From IMG/VR virus record IMGVR_UViG_3300043410_000176, positions 1 through 41,748 of that record: 41,748 nt of DNA. One strand, written 5' to 3'. This document shows positions 23,869 through 31,554 of the stretch, piece after piece. Position 1 is the first letter of the stretch, and each line of letters begins with the position of its first letter. The notes beneath the pieces were generated by a model, which ran no database searches, was not told the origin of the DNA, and worked only from the letters and a program-made list of their open reading frames with translations. This DNA is from a virus. Made by a program: the position numbers and the translations under genes.

Positions 23869-24318
23869 TTAACCCTCGAAGAAATACGTTTCGCCGGATT
23901 TGGCAAATCCAGCACGAACAAGAATAGGGGAGAGGTTGTTGTTGGCTTGGTGGCTCACAACAACTTGATTGACGCCTTGTGAGCGCATGGTGGTTCCGGC
24001 AAAGCGCAGCAATTTACACATGCCAAAAGACCCCCGAAACTCAGGCAAAACATAATAGAAGATGTCCATGGCAATCAGCTTGCCGTAGAACGGCGACCGA
24101 TACACCATAAAACACGCGTGCCCCGCTAGTTTACCCTCTGAGGTGCGCAAGGTAAAGTATGCAACACCACCCATTTTTTCGGACTCCAGCATGGAGGCAA
24201 AGTCCGGCGAGTACCCCTCACAAGAACCGTAAAGTTCTTTCCAGTGGTGCCCAGTCAATACGGCAATATCGGCCGCATTTGCAGACATCCGTTCTTGGGC
24301 GGGGGTCAATTCACTCAT
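23869..24318 (-). CDS. GNAT-like N-acetyltransferase
   Basis: This 149-residue protein has the GNAT order: helical start, strands AYFTLRTSEGKLAGHACFMVY, then MDIFYYVLPEFRGSFGMCKLLRFA with an acetyl-CoA loop R95-G-S-F-G-M100, and a final strand pair ending in NLSPILVRAGFAKSGETYFFEG. The loop fits the Q/R-x-x-G-x-G/A pattern loosely. The gene start overlaps the preceding stop (ATGA at 24315-24318), so it is co-translated with a virion protein gene. The substrate is unknown. It could modify a virion or host protein early after entry or during assembly. Confidence 0.8.
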   Translation of the reverse strand: MSELTPAQERMSANAADIAVLTGHHWKELYGSCEGYSPDFASMLESEKMGGVAYFTLRTSEGKLAGHACFMVYRSPFYGKLIAMDIFYYVLPEFRGSFGMCKLLRFAGTTMRSQGVNQVVVSHQANNNLSPILVRAGFAKSGETYFFEG

Positions 24319-25592
24319 GTGGGTAGGAATTTGTCGGCCTTGGTGTCTTTGGCAAACTGCTTTTTGCCCACGGTCTTGCGGCGAGCTGACTGGATTTTGT
24401 CCATCATCTCGTACAACTTGCGAGCACCTGCGTCGGTCGATCCGTTGCCCAGTTCAGACACGATACGGGCGGGAACCACGAACTCTCCGTCGGCCAAACG
24501 AGCAGGCTGCTTGCCGCCAATCGTGGCAGGGATAGAGTCAGACACGCCATCCCCGGGGCCTTTGAGCAGCCAACCGCCGTCCGAGTAGTCCCCAAGGTGG
24601 GAAATACCTCCGGAAGCCATGGGTGCCAGACCAGCGATACCGCCCCCTGCATAGGGTTTGTACTCATACGGCTTATAGTCAGGACTCAGGCCCACCCCGA
24701 CCGGAATTTGTGGGACACCTTGAGGCTGTTGTGGTTGGTCAGGAGAAAGTGCGGAACCCAGCGCACTGATGCCCAGCGCGGTACCAAGCCCAGAAACCAA
24801 CCCAAGTGGCAGCCCAGTGGCGTCTGCAATTGATTGAAAAATACCCGCAGAAGGTGTAGCCAACCCAGTTTGCGCAACGGTGCCAGCCGTGGTACTAGCA
24901 ACTTCTTCAGGCAGCGTATACAGCCCACCTTCAGTTTGAACGTAAGGAGAAGGCGTTTCTACAACCGGTGCGGCTGTGGGTAGCCCTTCAATCCCAGTAG
25001 GAGCAGTCAGGCCGGTCTCCGCCATAGACCCCATCTGCGTGCTGGCAACTTCTTCAGGCAGCGTATAAAGACCGCCTTCGGTCTGAATGAACGGTTCTGC
25101 TGCGGGAGCCACCGATTCAATCCCAGCGGGTTGTGTAAACAACTCAGTGCTAATATCCCCCGGAGTAGCAAACGTGCCTGAACCCAATGCCCCCGGCTGG
25201 GCAGCCGGTAAAGCCTCAAGCCCAGAAGGCAATGCTTCAAGTGGCGTGGAAGTAATAAGTGACTCAGCCACCGGCGTAGCAACAGCAGCCGAGGCAGGTA
25301 CCGCATTTGCCAGCGACGCTTCCCAAGCGGGGGTAGTAGCCCCAGCATAAACGGCATCAGCAGCGGCCATAGAGCCAGCAGACCCAGTACCTAACGCATC
25401 CGCAGCGGCTAGGTCAGTAGCCGCCAACTCGGGCGCAAGATAAGGGGCGGCAATTATTGCTGCCGTGGCCCAACCACCGGGGATTTCTTCGTTGACAAAG
25501 TCATCAACAGCCGAACCAACGTCAGAGACGGTGTCAATTACACCTTGCCCAATATCGCTAACGGCGTCGACAACGCTTGATACAGCACCCAT
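24315..25592 (-). CDS. Structural protein with tape-measure-like C-terminal motif
   Basis: This 425-residue protein starts at ATG 25592 after GGAGGATT. Residues 1-40 are helical, followed by a long Ala/Thr/Pro low-complexity region. It contains a duplicated segment QTEGGLYTLPEEVAST at residues 170-185 and 219-234. The C-terminus reads YAGGGIAGLAPMASGG, then GPGDGVSDSIPATI and ARLADGEFVVPARIV (about 345-380), a pattern seen at the end of many phage tape-measure proteins. Here, in a short-tailed-looking phage, it is likely an internal or tail-associated protein. The last 20 residues are strongly basic. Confidence 0.7.
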   Translation of the reverse strand: MGAVSSVVDAVSDIGQGVIDTVSDVGSAVDDFVNEEIPGGWATAAIIAAPYLAPELAATDLAAADALGTGSAGSMAAADAVYAGATTPAWEASLANAVPASAAVATPVAESLITSTPLEALPSGLEALPAAQPGALGSGTFATPGDISTELFTQPAGIESVAPAAEPFIQTEGGLYTLPEEVASTQMGSMAETGLTAPTGIEGLPTAAPVVETPSPYVQTEGGLYTLPEEVASTTAGTVAQTGLATPSAGIFQSIADATGLPLGLVSGLGTALGISALGSALSPDQPQQPQGVPQIPVGVGLSPDYKPYEYKPYAGGGIAGLAPMASGGISHLGDYSDGGWLLKGPGDGVSDSIPATIGGKQPARLADGEFVVPARIVSELGNGSTDAGARKLYEMMDKIQSARRKTVGKKQFAKDTKADKFLPT

Positions 25593-25594
25593 AT

Positions 25595-25963
25595 TTAATC
25601 CTCCACGTTAGCCATCCAGTTGAACTGGGGCTTGTCCGAACGTTGTACATTAACGCCCACGGCTTGCAGGGCCTGCGTGATCTGCGGGTTATCGGCCTTG
25701 CCGTATACCCGTTTCAAATCCGACGCTTTAATACGACGTACAAAATCTTTGATGGCTTTCATGAGTGCCATTGGTTTATCCACCGTGAACAAATGCAACG
25801 AGGCTTCACCGGGGGAAATACGCTTAATCAAAAGCACCGAATCTTCATGCTGGAGCAATACGGCCGAACCACCTTTAGTATGGCCAGCAATCCACTGCAA
25901 CACTTGCGCTGGGTTTTGCCCGTGCGCCCGCATGTTTTGAGTGATGATTTCGGTAGGTTTCAT
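25595..25963 (-). CDS. Hypothetical protein in the virion block
   Basis: A 122-residue protein starting at ATG 25963 after AGGAT. It appears mixed alpha/beta: helix MRAHGQNPAQVLQWIAGHT, strands AVLLQHEDSVLLIKR and SLHLFTVDKP, helix ALMKAIKDFVRRI, and a final strand region ending NWMANVED. This order faintly resembles a small GNAT-like or cystatin-like fold, but no loop motif is present. It lies two bases before the start of the next gene. Function unknown. Confidence 0.65.
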   Translation of the reverse strand: MKPTEIITQNMRAHGQNPAQVLQWIAGHTKGGSAVLLQHEDSVLLIKRISPGEASLHLFTVDKPMALMKAIKDFVRRIKASDLKRVYGKADNPQITQALQAVGVNVQRSDKPQFNWMANVED

Positions 25964-25975
25964 TGTTAAATCCTA

Positions 25976-26638
25976 TCATGTTGGCAGGGCCGACACAAAC
26001 GAAAGTGTGGCTACCACCGAGGGGATGGACGGCATCGCAAAGGGGGACGTCTGCGCAGCGTAGGCTTCCATGTAAACGCCAGTGGAAGTCGCCGGAACAT
26101 ACGCCTGACTGACTGCCGCCCACATTTCTACGGTATCAGTAGCGTTCAACCGAACATAAAAGTTAGCGGCTGCAACAACATACCCGTCGCTTGATCCATG
26201 TTTACTTGTAATGTCCCAGCGGCTGCCGGTGCCGGGCACATCCACGCCGTTGACCCGCAGCCAAATCCAAGCGGCATGAATTTGCGAGTCTGTGTTGGCA
26301 AACTGAACACTAAACTGGTAATTGTAAATACCAGACTGCTGTACCCTGATGCCGTCGGTACCATCGTTTACGCATCCATTTAGGAAGTCATTTTGATTAA
26401 ACGTAATTTGCGTGGCGGTGTTGGCCGTAAACGTTTTGTCCGTTGTGCGTTGGATGGCAGCGTAAGGAAAGTCGAGGTACTGAGCACCTCGATCCCCAAA
26501 CAACGTGTTAAGAGCGTTACCAAGCCGGTTGAAATACAGCCGCAGGATGTTGTTGAGTTGGTCCTGATACCGACGGTCGTACTGATCCGTGCCCAACGGC
26601 AGGTTGGGTGGTACAGGGTTGATGACCCGATTGCTCAT
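25976..26638 (-). CDS. Jelly-roll (C1q/TNF-like) virion protein
   Basis: This 220-residue protein has a helical N-terminal stretch (YDRRYQDQLNNILRLYFNRLGNALNTLFG) that could form a trimeric stalk. Then beta strands follow in the C1q-like order: TQITFNQNDFLNG, GIRVQQSGIYNYQFSVQFANTD, IHAAWIWLRVNGVDVPG and SDGYVVAAANFYVRLNATDTVEMWAAVS. The GIYNYQFSVQF and NATDTVEMWA patterns fit a trimeric receptor-binding or decoration head. A cell-surface binding or virion-decorating role is inferred. Confidence 0.7.
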   Translation of the reverse strand: MSNRVINPVPPNLPLGTDQYDRRYQDQLNNILRLYFNRLGNALNTLFGDRGAQYLDFPYAAIQRTTDKTFTANTATQITFNQNDFLNGCVNDGTDGIRVQQSGIYNYQFSVQFANTDSQIHAAWIWLRVNGVDVPGTGSRWDITSKHGSSDGYVVAAANFYVRLNATDTVEMWAAVSQAYVPATSTGVYMEAYAAQTSPFAMPSIPSVVATLSFVSALPT

Positions 26639-26640
26639 GT

Positions 26641-28755
26641 TTAACGCCTGCCGTCCTGACGAATGTCAATACGCGGTGCACCCAACTGCCACGTGGTATT
26701 GATCTGTTCCGAACTGATCTTGAAGATCATTTGGCGACCACGGAAGCGGGTGTAAATTTGCCCTGAGAATTCTTCGGTGATGTAATACGCACTGCTCTTT
26801 CTCACAGGTTGTTGAGCATCACTGGTCACACCAGAACCTGAGTTGGTCAATCCATACAACTCCATGGTTACTTTGGGCTGGTCACCCGTGGTTGGCTCCG
26901 TGTCAGAGTTTTCAAAAGTCAGGTCAGGCAGGATACGCCACACGAACCCAAAGTTGTGCCCGTCGCCAATGTCGAACTCAGACGATGAAATGTACGCTTG
27001 AATCGCAGCCGTTGTGCCAGTCTCGTTGTCGTTGATGCCCGACTCGTGGTCCACAATGTTCTTGGTGTATGTGGCAGCCTGTGGGTATGAGCGCAGCCCA
27101 GAATCCAGCCACGCCGTGCGCCCCATCGTGCCGTAGTACCAGACCTTTTCCAAATAGTTGTAGACCACGTAACGGTCGGCCGCAGTGGAGTTTTCCGAGC
27201 AGTAGAACCACCAGACTTCGTTGAAGCCCTCGTTTGTGCCAGCGTAGACTTGATAGCCTTGGGACTGGTTAAAGTCCGAGAAGACATAACGACGCAAATC
27301 ACAGTTGAGTGTCTGCACACGGCCGTCATACGCATAGAACTTGTCCACGCCCATCCAGTACACGACACCAGATGCGATGACCGCAGCGTTCGGCCCTTGG
27401 ATAGAGATGTTGTCACCCAACAGTTGAGACTGCCAGATGTACGGAGGGCCAAGGTACTGGAGCGAATACACGGATGAGTCCGTGATCACCACAATTTCTT
27501 GGCGGGTCTGCACCGTGGTGACGATTTGAGAGCCGTGCGAGAGTTTGATGCTACCTGCTTGGTTTGTGGCATCTGGTGTCCAGTTGTAGATGTCGTCTTG
27601 GTTTGACCAGCGAATCAACATCGGATCAAGCGTTGCAGAACCGTAGTCGTTTGTGCCAAACACAATCAGGAACCGTGAAGTGTCCGACACGGTCAAGGCG
27701 TTTTGCACCGTGGGAATATCCACCGGGGTGATGGTCTGCGTACCAGACTGAACCCCAGACGTATTAACAATCGCACCGGTGGAGTCCAACAAGTTGAATG
27801 TCAGGCCGTTGACGTTATAAGCGTAGTATGTCGTGCCTGCCGTGATACCGGTTGGCAGTGCGCCCGTCGTGGAAAATGAAATGGCCGCCCCCTCGGTGTA
27901 CGCGACAGTGGAAGTTACCACAACGGGCGAAGCGATTGTGATAGTTGCTGTTCCCCCCATGGAGTTCAACAAAACACCACGTGTGCTCACACCACCGGTT
28001 GCGTCCCAATAATAAAGACCGCCACCACGAGGGCCAAATACCAAGTCCTCACCATAATTCATCTGGTTCCAGATGCGTAAGTTGTTGCTTGAAGTGGCAC
28101 CGATACCCCAATACCCAGCACCCCAACCACCTGCACCCCAACCCACAAAAGGAATGGCGTACTCAGGACCAACGTTGACTTGATACGCAGCCACCACCGC
28201 TGCCCCACCACCGGGGGAAGCCGCAATAGCCGTTGCGTTTGGCGTGACTGAGAGTTGGATGGTGTATGTATTGGCGTCAATAACGGAGACTTGAAACTGT
28301 TGGTTCAACACCGCAGCCGTCACGTTTGTTGCCGGAGGCCCACCCCCACCGATGTCCGTAGCACCACTGAAAGTCACGAAGTCGCCGGTCAAGCACCCGT
28401 GCGCAGTGTCAGTCACCGTCACCGTGGTCGATGCGGTCAGAGCGAATGGGTTGTTGTTAATTGTGCTTGTTGCTCGGATTGGCGTGATGTCGTAATAGAC
28501 CCCACCTTGCTCGATGTAGAACTTCAGGTTTGTGCCAACACCCAACAGGTTTTGGTACGTCAGAGTTACCCAGTTCCAAAGGGAACGACACACTCCAAGA
28601 AACGTGTTTGAAGAAATGCGTTGCCACCCACCAATAACTTCAGGGTTACCTTGGCGGAAGCGCACTTTGTTACACTCGTACCAGCCACCCTCGGTCGTGT
28701 ATCGAGTGTTTTCCCGGTTAACACCGGGTTTGAACAGTATCTTCTTGAGTGGCAT
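26641..28755 (-). CDS. Stabilisation/tail protein, probably podovirus type
   Basis: This 704-residue protein starts MPLKKILFKPGVNRENTRYTTEG and continues CNKVRFRQGNPEVIGGWQRIS. This resembles large tail or stabilisation proteins that follow the adaptor in short-tailed phages (P22 gp10 or T7 tubular protein B style). The body is beta-rich with many YxWxN type strands, and repeated Tyr/Trp pairs suggest a propeller-like fold. A 100-residue inserted domain near residues 125-330 is Thr/Gly/Ala-rich and variable in character. It sits just downstream of the endolysin. The identity to a specific family is by memory and eye only. Confidence 0.65.
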   Translation of the reverse strand: MPLKKILFKPGVNRENTRYTTEGGWYECNKVRFRQGNPEVIGGWQRISSNTFLGVCRSLWNWVTLTYQNLLGVGTNLKFYIEQGGVYYDITPIRATSTINNNPFALTASTTVTVTDTAHGCLTGDFVTFSGATDIGGGGPPATNVTAAVLNQQFQVSVIDANTYTIQLSVTPNATAIAASPGGGAAVVAAYQVNVGPEYAIPFVGWGAGGWGAGYWGIGATSSNNLRIWNQMNYGEDLVFGPRGGGLYYWDATGGVSTRGVLLNSMGGTATITIASPVVVTSTVAYTEGAAISFSTTGALPTGITAGTTYYAYNVNGLTFNLLDSTGAIVNTSGVQSGTQTITPVDIPTVQNALTVSDTSRFLIVFGTNDYGSATLDPMLIRWSNQDDIYNWTPDATNQAGSIKLSHGSQIVTTVQTRQEIVVITDSSVYSLQYLGPPYIWQSQLLGDNISIQGPNAAVIASGVVYWMGVDKFYAYDGRVQTLNCDLRRYVFSDFNQSQGYQVYAGTNEGFNEVWWFYCSENSTAADRYVVYNYLEKVWYYGTMGRTAWLDSGLRSYPQAATYTKNIVDHESGINDNETGTTAAIQAYISSSEFDIGDGHNFGFVWRILPDLTFENSDTEPTTGDQPKVTMELYGLTNSGSGVTSDAQQPVRKSSAYYITEEFSGQIYTRFRGRQMIFKISSEQINTTWQLGAPRIDIRQDGRR

Positions 28756-28769
28756 CGGTTAAACCCTTT

Positions 28770-29297
28770 TTAGGCCAGCATATTTTCGGCTACTTCCTTG
28801 GAATGAGCAACCCGGTTCATCCAGCCTTTGATGAATTTGACCTGTTCTGGGCGGCGTTCCACGAGGGTCTTATAGAAGAGTTCTTTCTGCTGGGTAAATC
28901 TTTGAATAACTTCGGCGGGCTCTTTTGCCCGCACAGCACCCAAAGTGCCGTTGCCGATGGCCCCGTCGTCCGTTACCCCGACAGCCCGCTGAAGCAGTTT
29001 GGCAGACTGGCCCGGACCTGCATTCACGGCAAAGTCATAGACCAGATAGTCCAGACCTGTCGGCAAGTCATCACCCTTGACCCGATCCCAGATGCGGGAC
29101 TTGTAAAAGCGCATGACCATCTCTTTGGGCGGCGTCTCCCCCTTGTCGATCAGCGGCCAGCCTTCCCAGTCGGGGTTGGGGACGCGGGCAATACCAGCGT
29201 AGGTCTGCCCACCCAGATCGCCGGGGATGGTCGTCAGGCGGTATCCGCCTTCAGATTCGATGACTTTGTCAAACGCAAGTTCCCAGTTATCTTTCAT
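28770..29297 (-). CDS. Endolysin, GH108 N-acetylmuramidase-like
   Basis: This 175-residue protein cuts the host peptidoglycan at the end of infection. The N-terminus has IESEGGYRLTTIPGDLGGQTYAGI, the hallmark of glycoside hydrolase family 108, with E16 as the probable catalytic acid. The C-terminal half (AKLLQRAVGVTDDGAIGNGTLGAV) fits the peptidoglycan-binding domain usually found with it. There is no signal peptide, so export would rely on the holin. The start at 29297 follows GAGGAAC and overlaps the stop of the holin candidate. Size is normal for the family. Confidence 0.93.
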   Translation of the reverse strand: MKDNWELAFDKVIESEGGYRLTTIPGDLGGQTYAGIARVPNPDWEGWPLIDKGETPPKEMVMRFYKSRIWDRVKGDDLPTGLDYLVYDFAVNAGPGQSAKLLQRAVGVTDDGAIGNGTLGAVRAKEPAEVIQRFTQQKELFYKTLVERRPEQVKFIKGWMNRVAHSKEVAENMLA

Positions 29298-29704
29298 TTT
29301 TTGTTCCTCATATCCATGATTTTCTCAAGGGTGCGACCGCCAAAGTAGAACGACATGATCAACATCCCCCACTGCCCCAGCAACTCCACGTATCGTTCAT
29401 TGGCGTTCTGCCCAAAGGCAGACATCATGGCAAAAACAAAATACGCACCCAGAATGAAGATCAGGGTCATTGGACGGATGTTTTTGGAAAGCCACGAATC
29501 CGAAGCCATGTCCGCCTTGAGGCGGTCAGTGAGGTTGTTTTGCTCGGTCTTATAGGCTTCCAAGTCAACATTCAGTTCGCCCAGTTTGCCTTCGGACTCG
29601 ACCTTCTTCAGTTCGGCAAGAGCACGGGTCTTGGCCTCCTCATTTGGGAGTACCTTGTCCAGAATCTTGCTCCCGACTTCCATCAGTGCTGGCAGGGGGA
29701 TCAT
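29294..29704 (-). CDS. Holin candidate
   Basis: This 136-residue protein directly precedes the endolysin and overlaps its start. The first 65 residues are charged helices, then DSWLSKNIRPMTL leads into a transmembrane segment at about 79-97 and another at about 106-123, ending in a basic tail. The S-x-x-RP-x-T segment before the first membrane helix resembles the three-TM holins of gene transfer agents and phages. It has GGAG upstream, within the end of the next gene. Its first 65 bases overlap the preceding gene, so the start could lie slightly downstream (29683). Confidence 0.75.
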   Translation of the reverse strand: MIPLPALMEVGSKILDKVLPNEEAKTRALAELKKVESEGKLGELNVDLEAYKTEQNNLTDRLKADMASDSWLSKNIRPMTLIFILGAYFVFAMMSAFGQNANERYVELLGQWGMLIMSFYFGGRTLEKIMDMRNKK

Positions 29705-29963
29705 TTTCAGGCTCCTTCTTCAACATCTCTTGCACAACATCCTTGCCTTTGATCGCCAGCAAGGTTCCAAGACTGCCCAAAATGTACTTGGACATATCGC
29801 TCAAAAGGTAGAAAAACTGCTTGTCTGCGGGGGCAATGCCTGACATGGGTTGGGGCACAAACACCAAACTGAACATGGACAGACTGACCATAGCGACCAC
29901 AGTAAAACAGAAAGTGGCGGCAATCATGAATTTAATCTTTGCCTCGATGGTTTCAGCGTTCAT
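29640..29963 (-). CDS. Two-helix membrane protein of the lysis region
   Basis: A 107-residue protein with transmembrane segments at about residues 13-35 (FMIAATFCFTVVAMVSLSMF) and about 50-71. A polar, disordered-looking tail follows (EPENDPPASTDGS). Its start overlaps the end of the lipoprotein gene and its end overlaps the holin candidate by 65 bases. It could be a second holin, an antiholin or a membrane partner in lysis. This is inferred from topology and position only. Confidence 0.65.
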   Translation of the reverse strand: MNAETIEAKIKFMIAATFCFTVVAMVSLSMFSLVFVPQPMSGIAPADKQFFYLLSDMSKYILGSLGTLLAIKGKDVVQEMLKKEPENDPPASTDGSREQDSGQGTPK

Positions 29964-30174
29964 CTTTGCCTTTCGTCAGTTCGGGTTTCATCAACTGGTC
30001 AGGGCACTCGCCCAAAATTTCACACTCAGGGCGCTTGCATTCAGGCTTATCCCAGTTTTTGCTGTTCATGCACTGATAACGATACATCTCAGGCATATCG
30101 CACCCAGTGACAATCATGGCCAACAAGACAACATACATGACCAGCAAAGTAATCTGAGCCAACCGCATCATCAT
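29953..30174 (-). CDS. Small Cys-rich lipoprotein, possible outer-membrane spanin-like
   Basis: A 73-residue protein with a hydrophobic signal (residues 5-24) and a lipobox VTGC, placing lipidation at C25. Four more cysteines follow at 35, 46, 51 and 57 in YQCMNSKNWDKPECKRPECEILGEC. The T before GC is less usual in a lipobox. The start overlaps the previous gene (ATGA) and has two further ATGs. In a lysis region this may act at the outer membrane as an o-spanin-like part. It lacks the Pro-rich composition of classic Rz1. Confidence 0.7.
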   Translation of the reverse strand: MMMRLAQITLLVMYVVLLAMIVTGCDMPEMYRYQCMNSKNWDKPECKRPECEILGECPDQLMKPELTKGKDER

Positions 30175-30659
30175 TTGTCCTTTGCAAACATGATTCCTTG
30201 GATTACCAACCAGATCAGCGGGGGAACCAGAAGAACAACCAGACCGATCCCAATAGCGATGTTGACCATCTCGGCCATCTTCTTGGCCTTCTTGATCGCC
30301 GCATCTCTGGCACGGCGCTGGGCCTCCCGTTGCGCCTGCTCACCTTCCTGAACCCGTTTCTGGATGTTCTCCCAAATGTCAGCGTGGCCCGTCTGGAAGA
30401 AGATCATTTTCAACTGATCCTCAAACTGCTTCTGGCTCAACAACTCCATCTCGATCTGGATGGCCTGCGCCAGTGACGACCCGCCTTTTTTCTTTGCCTC
30501 CTCCAGCGCCTTTACGGTTTCTTGTTTGGCACCAAAATATTGGCCCAACATGGGGCCAAGGGATGAAACGTCGTTAACAGTCTTTTGAGCCTGCTTGATA
30601 ACCTGCACCGTCTTTTGAACGGTGGCAAACGCCGTCATGGCGATGGTGATTGGGTCCAT
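30171..30659 (-). CDS. Helical protein with C-terminal membrane segment
   Basis: This 162-residue protein has a long charged helical region (residues 15-130, coiled-coil type with QKRVQEGEQAQREAQRRARDAAIKKAKKM) and a single hydrophobic segment at about 132-157 followed by AKDK. The topology, a cytoplasmic coiled coil with a C-terminal anchor, resembles inner-membrane lysis or spanin components, although spanins usually anchor at the N-terminus. It is translationally coupled to the lipoprotein. The site before its ATG is a distant GGAG. Function is uncertain. Confidence 0.65.
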   Translation of the reverse strand: MDPITIAMTAFATVQKTVQVIKQAQKTVNDVSSLGPMLGQYFGAKQETVKALEEAKKKGGSSLAQAIQIEMELLSQKQFEDQLKMIFFQTGHADIWENIQKRVQEGEQAQREAQRRARDAAIKKAKKMAEMVNIAIGIGLVVLLVPPLIWLVIQGIMFAKDK

Positions 30660-30690
30660 GATTCACTGTTTCTCCCCTTGGCATTGTGTA

Positions 30691-30888
30691 TCACTGCACA
30701 GGCGTATCTTCCGGTTTTACCTCAGGGGTCGGCACGGGAATTTGCGGGATGGCTTGCTCGCGGATCGCTTGAATCAGGTCGGCAACTTGGGCAAAAGGCT
30801 TTTCAGCCAGCATTGCAAGGATGCCGTTGACAGCGCCCAAAGGCAGCTTGAGGGTGATTTCGGTGTTCAGAACTTCTTTGTCGTTCAT
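30691..30888 (-). CDS. Small hypothetical protein
   Basis: The start at 30888 follows AAGGAG and gives 65 residues; the longer frame to 30966 overlaps the next gene. NTEITLKLPLGAVNGILAMLAEKPFAQVADLIQAIREQA forms a strand followed by two amphipathic helices and a Pro-rich tail. This layout recurs in small aquatic phage proteins that I remember, with no known function. It lies between the lysis and fibre genes. Confidence 0.65.
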   Translation of the reverse strand: MNDKEVLNTEITLKLPLGAVNGILAMLAEKPFAQVADLIQAIREQAIPQIPVPTPEVKPEDTPVQ

Positions 30889-30908
30889 GGTTTCTCCTTG
30901 GTTAAAAA

Positions 30909-31151
30909 TCACTTGTTGGCAGCGATGGCGGCGTTCAGAGGAGCAAGGTCTTGACCCTGCATCCACTCTTTAGCAACCATAATTTCAAGATGCGCCACAT
31001 TTCGAGCAACACAGTCAGCCCACTCAGCATCTTCCATGCCTTCAGGTTTGCCAGCGTTGAGCAGGTTCACCGAGTCCATTGCCGCCGAGAGGTGGCGAGC
31101 GATTTCTTCAGCGGTGGGGGCTTCCACTTGGGGTTGAAGTTCTTCAGTCAT
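30909..31151 (-). CDS. Small hypothetical protein
   Basis: The start at 31151 is set by AAGGAG 7 bases before it; the upstream ATG at 31157 has only 1 base of spacing. The protein has 80 residues, helical, with one Cys. APTAEEIARHLSAAMDSVNLL and AEWADCVARNVAHLEIMVAKEW suggest a small helical bundle. No family is recognised. It is encoded just after the tail-associated protein at 31154, whose final codons include the binding site. Confidence 0.6.
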   Translation of the reverse strand: MTEELQPQVEAPTAEEIARHLSAAMDSVNLLNAGKPEGMEDAEWADCVARNVAHLEIMVAKEWMQGQDLAPLNAAIAANK

Positions 31152-31153
31152 TT

Positions 31154-31546
31154 TCATGCTCCTTGAGGTGGTAAAGTGGTTTGCACCCAAGATTGGGTGG
31201 CTTCGTCCCAGTAGTAAGCGTTTCCATCGTCAGGGAATGGAACTGGTGCTTGCCATCGGAATGTGGTGGTATTTAACAACCAAGACGGGTACGGTTTGGG
31301 GGGTATAAATGCACCGTTGGGTGCAACTGATACGTCAAAAAAACATCCAGCACCAGCATAGTTGTAACGAAAATTGGCGTTATAAGAAGTTTGCGCCCAG
31401 TTGGTGTCTGAACCAAACAAAGATTGGCAAAACGCAACACCCACAGGTTCGCTTTCAGGGAATGGAAGATTTTCAATTACATCATTATTCACAACGATGA
31501 CTTGCATCACCAAATTTTGTGCGTCAAGTTGAGCAAAGTGAGCCAT
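31154..31546 (-). CDS. Conserved tail-associated protein of aquatic phages
   Basis: This 130-residue protein begins MAHFAQLDAQNLVMQVIVVNN. The middle has SYNANFRYNYAGAGCFFD and IPPKPYPSWLLN, and the end has APVPFPDDGNAYYWDEATQSWV. This set closely matches a small protein I remember in cyanophage and other aquatic phage fibre regions. It is beta-rich with paired Trp motifs. It sits just after the adhesin gene, so it may help fibre assembly or attach to fibres. That role is inferred from location. Confidence 0.75.
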   Translation of the reverse strand: MAHFAQLDAQNLVMQVIVVNNDVIENLPFPESEPVGVAFCQSLFGSDTNWAQTSYNANFRYNYAGAGCFFDVSVAPNGAFIPPKPYPSWLLNTTTFRWQAPVPFPDDGNAYYWDEATQSWVQTTLPPQGA

Positions 31547-31554
31547 GTGTTGCC

